From Chloroflexota bacterium (GTDB lineage Bacteria > Chloroflexota > UBA5177 > JANWHV01), in assembly GCA_025450255.1 (NCBI GenBank), contig JANWHV010000187.1, positions 1 to 6,606 on the forward strand: a stretch of DNA of 6,606 nucleotides, given 5' to 3'. The notes under the pieces were generated by a model that did no database searches, was not told where the DNA came from, and was given only the letters and a program-made list of their open reading frames with translations. Below are positions 1-6,606 of the stretch, piece after piece; positions within the stretch are counted from its first letter, which is position 1; each line of letters opens with the position of its first letter. The position numbers were made by a program, and so were the translations under genes.

Positions 1-506
1 AGTCGGCGGCGGCGGCCCGGGCCGGGGCCATTGGCGAGTAAAGGCTGCAGCGCCGCATTGAGAGCGACCGTCATGCGCGCGAACTCGTCGTCACTCAGGT
101 AGAGTGGCGCCTGCCGGTATCCGACACCGTCGGCAATGAGGTTAATCTGGTCGCCATCGAGATAGCGCGCGAAATCGCCACTTAGCGAGGCAAGAAAAGC
201 GGTGAAATAGCGAAGATGATCTTCCTTGCTCGCGCCGGCAATGTCCTCGGGCGTCAATTGCGCGCCATCGGCGAGCAGGGCGTAGACCTTCTCGATGGCG
301 CCGCGCGCCTGCCGCCGTTCCACAATAGCCAGCACGCCGCCCTTCGTGAGCTTGTTGAGTTGGCGATATAGCGTGGCTGGTGGAATATCCGGCAGCGTTT
401 GCCCGATGGCCTGAGCGGTCAGGTGTTTGCCGGCCACGAACTGCCGGATGATGCGGAGGCGCACCGGATGGAGTATGAGATCGGCCTTGGTTTCATTCAC
501 CGACAT
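1..506 (-). CDS. ArsR-like winged-helix transcriptional regulator, C-terminus cut by window edge
   Basis: A DNA-binding regulator; effector and targets are unknown. Reading leftward from the ATG at 506-504, the frame stays open to the window edge, giving 168 residues. Residues about 8-65 look like a winged HTH: LILHPVRLRII opens the first helix, and PPATLYRQLNKL (about 42-53) fits the recognition helix, followed by a wing (VLAIVERR). Residues about 84-157 match the C-terminal half of a family of roughly 190-residue HTH proteins common in Bacillus and Chloroflexota: the pieces EDHLRYFTAFLASL, DGVGYRQAPLYLSDDEF and LNAALQPLL are characteristic. The last visible residues are GPGPGRRRR followed by CT, the start of a Leu codon, which fits the family ending, so probably only some 15-25 residues are missing. 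The start at 506 is chosen because a promoter-like TATAAT lies 28 bases upstream and a GGGGG (511-515) gives a weak, closely spaced ribosome site. The frame is also open further upstream (ATG at 608), but that would put the promoter inside the gene. The gene is divergent from the helicase gene. Confidence 0.85.
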   Translation of the reverse strand, partial: MSVNETKADLILHPVRLRIIRQFVAGKHLTAQAIGQTLPDIPPATLYRQLNKLTKGGVLAIVERRQARGAIEKVYALLADGAQLTPEDIAGASKEDHLRYFTAFLASLSGDFARYLDGDQINLIADGVGYRQAPLYLSDDEFARMTVALNAALQPLLANGPGPGRRRR

Positions 507-516
507 GCAACCCCCG

Positions 517-553
517 TCAATACTATCACCATTGATTATATTATTGAGATTGA
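517..553. promoter_or_regulatory. Candidate operator: cluster of TCAAT/ATTGA repeats
   Basis: On the plus strand TCAAT occurs at 517-521, and ATTGA at 531-535, 543-547 and 549-553. The first two form an inverted repeat with a 9-base gap. TCAATA (517-522) also pairs with TATTGA (542-547). The last ATTGA copies are direct repeats, ATTGAG then ATTGAT, and the heptamer ATTGATT appears at 531-537 and 549-555. The cluster covers the -10 element and the predicted transcription start of the HTH gene. A dimeric winged-helix protein bound here would block that promoter, so autorepression is a reasonable inference. Short AT-rich repeats can also arise by chance. Confidence 0.35.
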
Positions 554-566
554 TTTCATAACGCAA
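535..566 (-). promoter_or_regulatory. Candidate sigma-70-type promoter of the HTH regulator
   Basis: On the minus strand the hexamer TTGCGT (566-561) is followed after 17 bases by TAATAT (543-538), which overlaps a perfect TATAAT (540-535, spacing 20). Transcription would begin near 528-531, leaving a leader of about 22-25 bases before the ATG at 506. The site lies in the most AT-rich stretch of an otherwise G+C-rich window. The -35 match is weak (3 of 6), so the call rests mainly on the -10 element, the local AT richness and the position. Confidence 0.45.
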
Positions 567-826
567 GGCCGGTACATTGGTTGTGCGCTTGATGACCGGC
601 AATGCCATGCGGCCGATCGCCGTGGGATGCGCCGTGTTCCCCGTGAGCAGCCACGCCAGTATCCCCGCGCCAGCCGGCCGCGCGCCAAGGCATGTTCTTA
701 ACCTTGCATCTGAGAGCCGTGGATGAGTAGCTTTGCACGCCGCTATGCCACATGACGCTCAGCCAGGTAAGATCACGGTATCCAGCCTAATGACGGCGCG
801 ACGGTAGCGTCGGCAATCGGCATCGC

Positions 827-832
827 GGAGGA
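827..832 (+). promoter_or_regulatory. Ribosome-binding site of the helicase gene
   Basis: GGAGGA lies six bases before the ATG at 839. It is a near-perfect Shine-Dalgarno sequence at good spacing and fixes the start of the helicase. Confidence 0.85.
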
Positions 833-838
833 TCGGTT

Positions 839-3800
839 ATGCGGATCATCCATGGTGTCTGGATCCCGGATAAGCCCGGTGCGTTCGTCCGGAACGGCAC
901 GTTTCACATCTGGCTAGAAACCGACGCGCCCCTCCCCCGGCGGCGCGCGACTGATAACGTGCATCCACGCAGCCTGGATCGCAAGGCGCTCGCCGCGTTT
1001 CTCGTTGAACAGCTTGGTCTTCACGATCCATATGACCGTGGCCTGTTGGGCCACACCGCCATGAAACCGCTGCTGCTGCCCACTGCCGAGGACCTGCCGC
1101 TGCCATCCCACGAACTCATGCACTATGTCGACGACACGATCCCCGATCGCTACGATCTCGTGCCCTGGCAGGTGTGGTGTTACCAAGTCCGCCATGTTAT
1201 TCCCACGCTGCGCGACATCCATTTCATCGCCACGCGCGCCGCCGATCAGTTCCAGTTGGGGACGGATCTGCTGTTCTGGTACCAGTTCACGCAGGTACTT
1301 CGGTCGATCGCGGCCAGGGACCACTATATTCCATCCCTCCGCTTCCGCAATCTTGCCGCTGGTACGCGGCAAGGCGCCGGCTCGAAAAAGAACGCCGCGC
1401 CGGCCAAACGACCGATGCGATACGAGATTTATCCAGGCTGGGAGTTCCTATCGCCCGCCTATGAGTCGGCGATCGAGCGCTACGCGGCATCAATGCCGCC
1501 GGCCTGCGCCGCCGGGCAGTCCTCGCCGGATCAGACGGCGCCATTCGCGCCGGAGCCGCTGCTGCGGCACTTCTCCGAGTGCCTGTTGTACGGCATCGTC
1601 ACCGGCACGCCCACGACCGCGAAATTCGAGCAGCAGATCCATGGTTCACTTCTCTATGAATGCGTGATGGTCACGAGCTCCCTATCGGCGCTCGGCCTCC
1701 GCGGCGTGACGCTTGACGACTACAGGCAATGGGCTGCCTGGCGTGCCGGGCTGACGCGCACGCAGACGACCGCCGAGCTCACGATGTGCTTCCAGCTCGA
1801 GGAACCAATCGTCGACGACGAGGATGCCTGGCAGATCCGCTTTCTCATCGCCTCCAAACGTGACCCGTCGCTCAAACTATCCCTGGCCGAGTATTGGGCG
1901 CGCTCGCCTGAAGAGCGAGCGCCGGCGGTCCAGGCGTTTGGCCAGGAGGTAGAGCGACACGCGCTGCTGGCGCTGGGCCATGCCGCGCGCATCTATCCCA
2001 GGGTGTGGGACGGCATGGATACGGATCGCCCATCTGGCTTCCGCCTCAGCCTCGAAACGGCATTCGAGTTCCTGCAAGAGAGCGCCTGGGTGCTCGAGGA
2101 TGCCGGCTTCACGGTGATCGTCCCCGCATGGTGGACGCCGGAGGGCAGGCGGCGCGCCCGGATCCGCCTCAAGACCTCACTGCGGAAGACAAAGAGCACG
2201 TCAAACTTGCCGTCCGGCTTTTTCAGCCGGGACGCGGTAATCACGTACCAATACGCGCTGTCCATCGGCGGTGAGACGGTCAGTGAAGCGGAATGGCGCG
2301 ATCTCGTCAATGCCAAATCCGCGCTGGTCCGCTTCCGTGGCCAGTGGATGGAGCTCGACCGCGAGAAAATGCGGCAAATGCTGGAGTTCTGGCGAAACCA
2401 GCAACACGCACAGCCGGCGATGACGGTGCTGGATATGCTCAGGACCGCCGGCGATGACGCGGACCTCGAGTGGGAGCACGATCCGGCGCTGAGCCGGATG
2501 CTGGCCGCGCTCAACGACAAGAGCGCGTTCACGCCGATCGCGGACCCGCCGAACCTGCAAGGCGCGCTGCGCGAATATCAGCAACGCGGCGTCGCCTGGC
2601 TGCGCTACCTGGAGGGCCTGGGCCTGAATCCCTGCTTGGCGGACGACATGGGGTTGGGTAAGACGATTCAGGTTATCGCGCACATGCTGCTGGAGAAGAA
2701 CGGCGCGGCTGGCAACGGCTCGAACCACCCAACCCTGTTGATTGCCCCAACCTCGGTGCTCGGCAACTGGCGAAAAGAACTCGAGCGCTTCGCGCCGGAG
2801 CTTGGCGTGTTGGTGCACCAGGGCGCCGGCAGAGTGAAGCAAGAGCCGGTCTTCCGGGAGCTTTGCGCCGGGTATGACGTGGTGATCACCTCGTTTACCC
2901 TGGCGCGCATGGACGAGAAGCTGCTGCGCGCCGTGACCTGGCATCGCGTGGTCGTGGACGAGGCGCAGAACATCAAGAACCCGCAATCGGCCCAGGCGCG
3001 CGCAATCCTGAAGCTGCCGGCCGCCCATCGCATGGCTCTTACCGGCACGCCGGTCGAGAACCGCCTGCGCGACCTGTGGTCAATCTTCAACTTCCTCAAT
3101 CCGGGCTACCTCGGTCGGGAGGCGACCTTTCGTAAGTCATTCGAGATGCCCATCCAGAAGAATAACGACCTTGCCAGGGCCACGGCCCTCAAACGGCTGG
3201 TCGAGCCGTTCATTCTGAGGCGGCTCAAGACCGACAAGCGGATCATCGCCGATCTGCCGGACAAAATTGAGCAAACCATGTTCTGCAATTTGACGCCCGA
3301 ACAAGCGTCGCTCTACGAGGCGGTGGTGAAAGAGTTAAGCGAGGAGATCGACGGCGTCGAGGGCATCCAACGGAAAGGCATGATGCTGGCGACGCTGCTC
3401 AAGCTCAAGCAGATATGCAACCACCCGGCGCAGTTTCTGCAGGACGGCAGCGCCTTCACGCGCGAGCGATCGCACAAGCTCACGCGGCTTTCCGAGATGC
3501 TCGAAGAGGCAATCGAGAGCGGCGAGAGCTTGCTGGTCTTCACGCAATTCACGGAGATTGGCGCCGCGTTGGAACGATACCTGACCCACACGCTTCACTA
3601 CACCAGCTACTACCTGCACGGCGGCACCAGCGCGCCTCGCCGCGAGCGCATGGTTGCCGAGTTCCAGGATCCCGACGGCGACCCGGCGGTATTCATCCTC
3701 TCGCTGCGGGCCGGCGGCGTGGGGCTCAATCTCACCAAGGCCAATCACGTCTTCCACTTCGATCGCTGGTGGAATCCCGCCGTCGAGGACCAGGCCACGG

Positions 3801-4012
3801 ACCGTGCTTTCCGCATCGGCCAGCGCAAGAACGTCTTCGTACACAAGTTCGTGGCCATCGGCACGCTGGAGGAACGGATTGACGCCATGATCAACGACAA
3901 GAAGCGCATGGCCTCGACCGTGGTAGGCGCCGATGAATCCTGGCTTACCACGCTCGATAACAACACCTTCAAAGAGCTGATCGCGCTGCGGCGCGGCGCT
4001 ATAGTGGAGTAA
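839..4012 (+). CDS. SNF2-family DEAD/DEAH-box helicase (HelZ/YwqA type)
   Basis: A cytoplasmic SF2 ATPase of the Swi2/Snf2 group, expected to use ATP to translocate on double-stranded nucleic acid and displace or remodel bound proteins. The substrate is unknown. It has 1057 residues, a usual length for this bacterial type. Residues 1 to about 400 are not recognised and are rich in aromatic residues. About 400-560 resembles DUF3670 (SNF2-associated), with AFEFLQESAWVLEDAGF and a PAWWTPEG signature. The motor follows: Q-like LREYQQRGVAWL (577-588), Walker A DDMGLGKTIQ (602-611), Ia LIAPTSVLGNW (634-644), Walker B DEAQ (707-710), III LTGTPVENRL (734-743), then the C-terminal lobe with IV SLLVFTQF (897-904), V RAGGVGLNL (957-965) and VI DQATDRAFRIGQ (984-995). 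The tail with IDAMINDKKR (1014-1023) is typical of the group. No key residue is missing, so it should be active. It is cotranscribed with the SWIM gene 5 bases downstream. This is the arrangement of Bacillus subtilis ywqA/ywqB and mycobacterial helZ. There is no nuclease or methylase domain, and none of the DISARM partner genes is present. Confidence 0.95.
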   Translation: MRIIHGVWIPDKPGAFVRNGTFHIWLETDAPLPRRRATDNVHPRSLDRKALAAFLVEQLGLHDPYDRGLLGHTAMKPLLLPTAEDLPLPSHELMHYVDDTIPDRYDLVPWQVWCYQVRHVIPTLRDIHFIATRAADQFQLGTDLLFWYQFTQVLRSIAARDHYIPSLRFRNLAAGTRQGAGSKKNAAPAKRPMRYEIYPGWEFLSPAYESAIERYAASMPPACAAGQSSPDQTAPFAPEPLLRHFSECLLYGIVTGTPTTAKFEQQIHGSLLYECVMVTSSLSALGLRGVTLDDYRQWAAWRAGLTRTQTTAELTMCFQLEEPIVDDEDAWQIRFLIASKRDPSLKLSLAEYWARSPEERAPAVQAFGQEVERHALLALGHAARIYPRVWDGMDTDRPSGFRLSLETAFEFLQESAWVLEDAGFTVIVPAWWTPEGRRRARIRLKTSLRKTKSTSNLPSGFFSRDAVITYQYALSIGGETVSEAEWRDLVNAKSALVRFRGQWMELDREKMRQMLEFWRNQQHAQPAMTVLDMLRTAGDDADLEWEHDPALSRMLAALNDKSAFTPIADPPNLQGALREYQQRGVAWLRYLEGLGLNPCLADDMGLGKTIQVIAHMLLEKNGAAGNGSNHPTLLIAPTSVLGNWRKELERFAPELGVLVHQGAGRVKQEPVFRELCAGYDVVITSFTLARMDEKLLRAVTWHRVVVDEAQNIKNPQSAQARAILKLPAAHRMALTGTPVENRLRDLWSIFNFLNPGYLGREATFRKSFEMPIQKNNDLARATALKRLVEPFILRRLKTDKRIIADLPDKIEQTMFCNLTPEQASLYEAVVKELSEEIDGVEGIQRKGMMLATLLKLKQICNHPAQFLQDGSAFTRERSHKLTRLSEMLEEAIESGESLLVFTQFTEIGAALERYLTHTLHYTSYYLHGGTSAPRRERMVAEFQDPDGDPAVFILSLRAGGVGLNLTKANHVFHFDRWWNPAVEDQATDRAFRIGQRKNVFVHKFVAIGTLEERIDAMINDKKRMASTVVGADESWLTTLDNNTFKELIALRRGAIVE
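4006..4009 (+). promoter_or_regulatory. Ribosome-binding site of the SWIM gene, inside the helicase gene
   Basis: GGAG sits in the last sense codons of the helicase gene (stop TAA 4010-4012), eight bases before the ATG at 4018. Ribosomes ending on the helicase would uncover or reuse this site, so translation of the two genes is probably coupled and their amounts linked. Confidence 0.7.
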
Positions 4013-4017
4013 GTTCG

Positions 4018-4875
4018 ATGGCACGATTCGGACGCACGTGGTGGGGTGGGCGCTTCATCGCCGCCCTGGAGCAGTTCACCGATCCCGGCCGCTTGAGTCG
4101 TGGGCGCGCCTACGCCGGCAACGGCAAGATCAAAGAATATACCATCACCGGCGGCGCCGTTGCCGCCCGTGTCCGCGGATCGATCAATCCCTATTTCGGC
4201 GTCTATAAGGAGCCGCTCTACAAGACCACGATCACTATGCGGGCGATCGCGCCCGCAAGCTGGTCAAGGGTGATCGACCATCTCGGCACGAATGCCCGCC
4301 TGGTGACGATGCTGCTGTTGAACGAGATGCCCGATACCATTGAGGATATGTTTGCCCAGGCCGGCGAGCGGCTGATGCCGGTCACGACTCGCGACTTCAT
4401 TACCACATGCTCCTGCCCGGACTACGTCAATCCGTGCAAGCACATTGCCGGCGTCTGCTATCTGTTGGCTTCCGTTCTGGATGGCGACCCATTCCTCTTG
4501 TTTGAGCTGCGCGGGCTTGCGCGCGAACAACTGCATGCCGAGCTGGCGCGATCGCCACTGGGCAAAATCCTGGCGTCCGAGCTGGCCGCGCACGCCGAAG
4601 AGCCTCCCATCGACGCGGTACCTTCGTTCTTCACCGCGCCCGAGGGCGCGCCGCCGGACACGGCGCCGGCGTCGACGCCGAGCCATCGGGAGTTTTGGAG
4701 CGGTCGGAAGCGCCTGCCGCCGCTCGAGGACACATCCGCGCGGAGTGGCGTACCCGCGCTGCTGATCAAGAAACAGGGCGACTTTCCTCCCTTCTGGCAC
4801 AAGGACGCGTCGTTCGTCGGCGTAATGGAGGAGCTATATGAGCGAGTGCGCGCCAAAAGCCCTCAGATGAAATGA
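4018..4875 (+). CDS. SWIM zinc-finger protein, partner of the SNF2 helicase (YwqB type)
   Basis: Probably a nucleic-acid- or protein-binding partner of the helicase; no enzymatic activity is evident. It has 285 residues in three parts. The N-terminal part begins RTWWGGRFIAALEQF and continues with GRLSRGRAYAGNGKI (about 25-38), a conserved opening of SWIM proteins encoded beside SNF2 genes. The zinc finger has the SWIM pattern CxCx6CxH at Cys131, Cys133, Cys140 and His142 (CSCPDYVNPCKH), with all four ligands present; residues 143-162 continue as a hydrophobic helix (IAGVCYLLASVL). After a Pro/Ala-rich linker (about 193-222) comes a small C-terminal block with FWSGRKRLPPLED and DFPPFWHKDASF, resembling the end seen in YwqB relatives. 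I see no signal peptide or membrane segment. The gene starts 5 bases after the helicase stop and ends 22 bases before the convergent ligase gene; that gap holds no obvious terminator hairpin. The family assignment is firm; the molecular role is inferred from the pairing. Confidence 0.9.
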   Translation: MARFGRTWWGGRFIAALEQFTDPGRLSRGRAYAGNGKIKEYTITGGAVAARVRGSINPYFGVYKEPLYKTTITMRAIAPASWSRVIDHLGTNARLVTMLLLNEMPDTIEDMFAQAGERLMPVTTRDFITTCSCPDYVNPCKHIAGVCYLLASVLDGDPFLLFELRGLAREQLHAELARSPLGKILASELAAHAEEPPIDAVPSFFTAPEGAPPDTAPASTPSHREFWSGRKRLPPLEDTSARSGVPALLIKKQGDFPPFWHKDASFVGVMEELYERVRAKSPQMK

Positions 4876-4897
4876 GCTACCGCTGCCTCGTCCGCCA

Positions 4898-6606
4898 TCA
4901 GCGTGCCTGGGCGATAGCCTCGACCGTCGCCGGGTTCTCCAGGCTGGAGAGGTCGCCGCGCGGCTTGTCCAGGTAACATGCCCGGATCACGCGCCGCATG
5001 ATCTTGCCGCTGCGAGTCCTGGGCAGATCGCCGACGAAGTGGACGCGTTCGGGCTTGAGCGCCTTGCCCAGGTCCGCCACGACCGCCGCCGCGATCTCCG
5101 CTCGCAGGGCTTCGCTCTGCTCGACGTCGCGCGTGACCACGAACACCACCGCGACCTCGCCCTTCAGCGCATGCGGTACGCCGATTGCCGCCGCCGCCAC
5201 CACGGCAGGATGCGACAGCGCGGCGGACTCCACCTCGGCCGGGCCCACGCGCTTCCCGGCGATCTTGATCGTGTCATCGGAGCGGCCCCGGATATACCAG
5301 AAGCCGTCGGCGTCGATCTCCGCCCAGTCGCCGTGTACCCAGGTATCCGGCAGGCGTGACCAGTAGCTCTCGATGTACCGCTCGGGGTCGCGCCAGAAGC
5401 CGCGCGTCATGCCTGGCCACGGCCCACGGATCACCAGCTCGCCCACCTGGCCGCGGATGGAGTTGCCGTCCTGGTCGACCACGTCGGCATCCATACCCGG
5501 TATTGGCCCCGCGAAGCAGCACGGCTTGAGCGGCGTGATCGTGGTGCAGCCGACGATGCCGCCCGCGATTTCGGTACCGCCCGAGTAGTTGACGATCGGC
5601 AGCCGCCCCTGAACCACCGTATCGAAGAGCCAGCGCCAGGCTTCGGGGTCCCAGGGCTCGCCGGTCGAGCCGAGCACGCGCAGCGACGAGAGATCGTGGG
5701 CGCGCACAGGTTCCTCGCCGTGGGCCTTCAGTCCGCGGACCAGGGTCGGCGACAGGCCCAGCACGGTGATGCGGTGCCGCTCGACAAGCTGCCAGAGGCG
5801 GGCGGGATTGGGGTAATCCGGCGTGCCGTCATAGATCATCAGGGTGGCGCCGAGCATCAGGGCGCCGCTGATGGCCCACGGTCCCATCACCCAGCCAATA
5901 TCGGTGTACCAGCACAACGTGTCGTCAGCTTGCACGTCGAACAGGTGCGCCATGTCCTGCGTACCCTTGATCGGGAAGCCGCCATGTACGTGGATCGCGC
6001 CCTTCGGACGGCCCGTGGTGCCCGAGGTATAGATGATCATATAGGGATCCTCGGGGTCGGTCCGCTCCGTCTCGAACTCAGGCGAGGCGCCCGCAAGCAG
6101 GTCATGCCACCAGATGTCCCGGCCGGGGGTGATAGGCGACTGTTCGGCCGCGTGCCGGATCACGATGACGAGACGGACGCTCGGCGCCGCCAGCACGGCC
6201 TCGTCGGCCACCCGCTTCATGTCCACGAGCTTGCCGCGGCGATGGAAGCCGTCCGCCGCGATCAGCACCGATGCCTCGCAGTCCGCGAGCCGCGAGGCCA
6301 CGGCCGTGGCGCCGTAGCCGGAGAAGACGGGGATGAGGATTGCGCCCAGCTTGGCGATTGCCAGCTTGGCCGCCACGGTCTCTGGGATCATGGGGAGGAA
6401 CACGGCGACGCGATCGCCTTTGACTACGCCCTGTTGGCGGAGGGCGTTCGCCAGCCGGTTGCTTTCGGCGCACAGCTCGGCATAGCTGAGGGTGCGGGTC
6501 GCTCCATCCTCGCCTTCCCAGATCACGGCGGCCTTGCCGGCATTGGGTCCGGCGGCATGCTTATCCACGGCGTCATGGGCATAGTTGTAGAGGCCGCCCA
6601 CGAACC
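4898..6606 (-). CDS. Acetyl-CoA-synthetase-like acyl-CoA ligase (ANL superfamily), N-terminus cut by window edge
   Basis: Activates a carboxylic acid with ATP to an acyl-adenylate and then transfers the acyl group to CoA. Numbering from the GTG codon at 6601-6599 as residue 1, 567 residues are seen. Codons before it continue as (W)F-VGG, which matches the WFxGG-type start of the Acs core near residue 80-100 of full proteins, so the GTG is internal and about 80-100 residues lie to the right. Motifs: P-loop YTSGTTGRPKG (191-201), YSGGTE (339-344), GD with Asp425, Arg440 and Arg451 in IRGRSDDTIKIAGKR, and the catalytic C-terminal Lys533 in PRTRSGKIMRR (527-537), the site acetylated by Pat-type enzymes in Acs. 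All the ATP and adenylation residues are intact. The acyl pocket differs from Acs: WWQTE is replaced by SGGTE, so Trp414 of Salmonella Acs becomes Gly341. The substrate is therefore uncertain; a longer, branched or functionalised acid is more likely than acetate. It is convergent with the SWIM gene and has no evident link to the helicase pair. Confidence 0.92.
   Translation of the reverse strand, partial: FVGGLYNYAHDAVDKHAAGPNAGKAAVIWEGEDGATRTLSYAELCAESNRLANALRQQGVVKGDRVAVFLPMIPETVAAKLAIAKLGAILIPVFSGYGATAVASRLADCEASVLIAADGFHRRGKLVDMKRVADEAVLAAPSVRLVIVIRHAAEQSPITPGRDIWWHDLLAGASPEFETERTDPEDPYMIIYTSGTTGRPKGAIHVHGGFPIKGTQDMAHLFDVQADDTLCWYTDIGWVMGPWAISGALMLGATLMIYDGTPDYPNPARLWQLVERHRITVLGLSPTLVRGLKAHGEEPVRAHDLSSLRVLGSTGEPWDPEAWRWLFDTVVQGRLPIVNYSGGTEIAGGIVGCTTITPLKPCCFAGPIPGMDADVVDQDGNSIRGQVGELVIRGPWPGMTRGFWRDPERYIESYWSRLPDTWVHGDWAEIDADGFWYIRGRSDDTIKIAGKRVGPAEVESAALSHPAVVAAAAIGVPHALKGEVAVVFVVTRDVEQSEALRAEIAAAVVADLGKALKPERVHFVGDLPRTRSGKIMRRVIRACYLDKPRGDLSSLENPATVEAIAQAR

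Larger units (their letters stand above)
507..838. other. Divergent intergenic region between the regulator and the helicase gene
   Basis: This is 332 bases without a recognisable gene. The left part (about 517-566) is the AT-rich island with the regulator promoter and repeats. The remainder (about 567-826) is G+C-rich. I could not find a convincing promoter for the helicase operon: TTGCAT (704-709) and TAAGAT (768-773) are single hexamers without a good partner at normal spacing. On the minus strand the frame of the HTH gene is open from 758 down to its start, with mostly G or C at third positions, but the translation resembles no family I know. No tRNA, riboswitch or terminator was recognised. 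Confidence 0.6.

Noticed and set aside
568..600. Inverted repeat GCCGGT (568-573) and ACCGGC (595-600) just upstream of the regulator -35
   Set aside because: Only six paired bases with a 21-base gap in G+C-rich DNA; too likely by chance and not extended on either side.
399..701. Plus-strand 100-codon frame over the regulator start and intergenic region
   Set aside because: It overlaps the well-supported HTH gene on the other strand, crosses the AT-rich promoter island and ends in a low-complexity Arg/Pro/Ala tail with no family resemblance.
704..773. Promoter of the helicase operon from TTGCAT (704-709) or TAAGAT (768-773)
   Set aside because: Neither hexamer has an acceptable partner at 16-18 base spacing, so a promoter cannot be placed.
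2201..3028. Long antisense open frame (275 codons) inside the helicase gene
   Set aside because: It lies opposite intact helicase motifs, its translation is rich in Arg, Gln and Ala without any recognisable domain, and such shadows are common in G+C-rich genes. The same applies to the other antisense frames over the helicase, SWIM and ligase genes.
839..4875. DISARM-type or other named defence locus
   Set aside because: A SNF2 helicase is present, but there is no methylase, nuclease (PLD-type) or other partner gene in the window, and the SWIM neighbour points to the ywqA/ywqB type instead.
4936..4950. Hairpin TCTCCA-GGC-TGGAGA near the 3' end of the ligase gene as a terminator
   Set aside because: The stem is perfect but only six pairs long, lies inside the ligase coding sequence and has no T-run on either strand.
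6599..6601. GTG as the start codon of the Acs-like ligase
   Set aside because: The codons to its right continue as (W)F before VGG, a conserved internal motif of Acs-type enzymes, so the gene enters the window from the right and this GTG is an internal Val.

Overview
The window is bacterial, G+C-rich and densely coded. It holds four protein genes, two of them cut by the window edges. I see no RNA gene, insertion sequence, CRISPR array or phage gene. The gene families (an ArsR-like HTH regulator of the Bacillus/Chloroflexota type, a SNF2 helicase with a SWIM partner, and an Acs-like ligase with a YSGGTE active-site motif) together with the base composition suggest Chloroflexota or a related soil or thermophile lineage. 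That assignment is inferred from family resemblance and is not firm.

Layout. Positions 1-506 (minus strand) hold most of an ArsR-like winged-helix regulator whose last residues lie left of the window. Positions 507-838 are a divergent intergenic region. It contains an AT-rich island (about 517-566) with a plausible promoter for the regulator and a cluster of TCAAT/ATTGA repeats that could be its operator. Positions 839-4012 (plus) encode a 1057-residue SNF2-family ATPase with all helicase motifs intact and a DUF3670-like region before the motor. Positions 4018-4875 (plus) encode a 285-residue SWIM zinc-finger protein; its ribosome-binding site lies inside the last codons of the helicase gene, so the two form a tightly coupled pair. 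Positions 4898-6606 (minus), convergent with the pair, hold an acetyl-CoA-synthetase-like acyl-CoA ligase whose N-terminus runs off the right edge.

How they work together. The helicase and SWIM protein form a recurrent bacterial gene pair (the ywqA/ywqB arrangement of Bacillus subtilis; helZ and its neighbour in mycobacteria) and probably act together on nucleic acid or nucleoprotein. Their exact role is unknown, and this is the least understood system here. The regulator is divergent and may control only itself. The ligase is metabolic and appears unrelated. Its acyl pocket differs from true Acs: the Trp that limits Acs to short acids is replaced by Gly, so acetate is probably not its preferred substrate. 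I found no clearly novel system.
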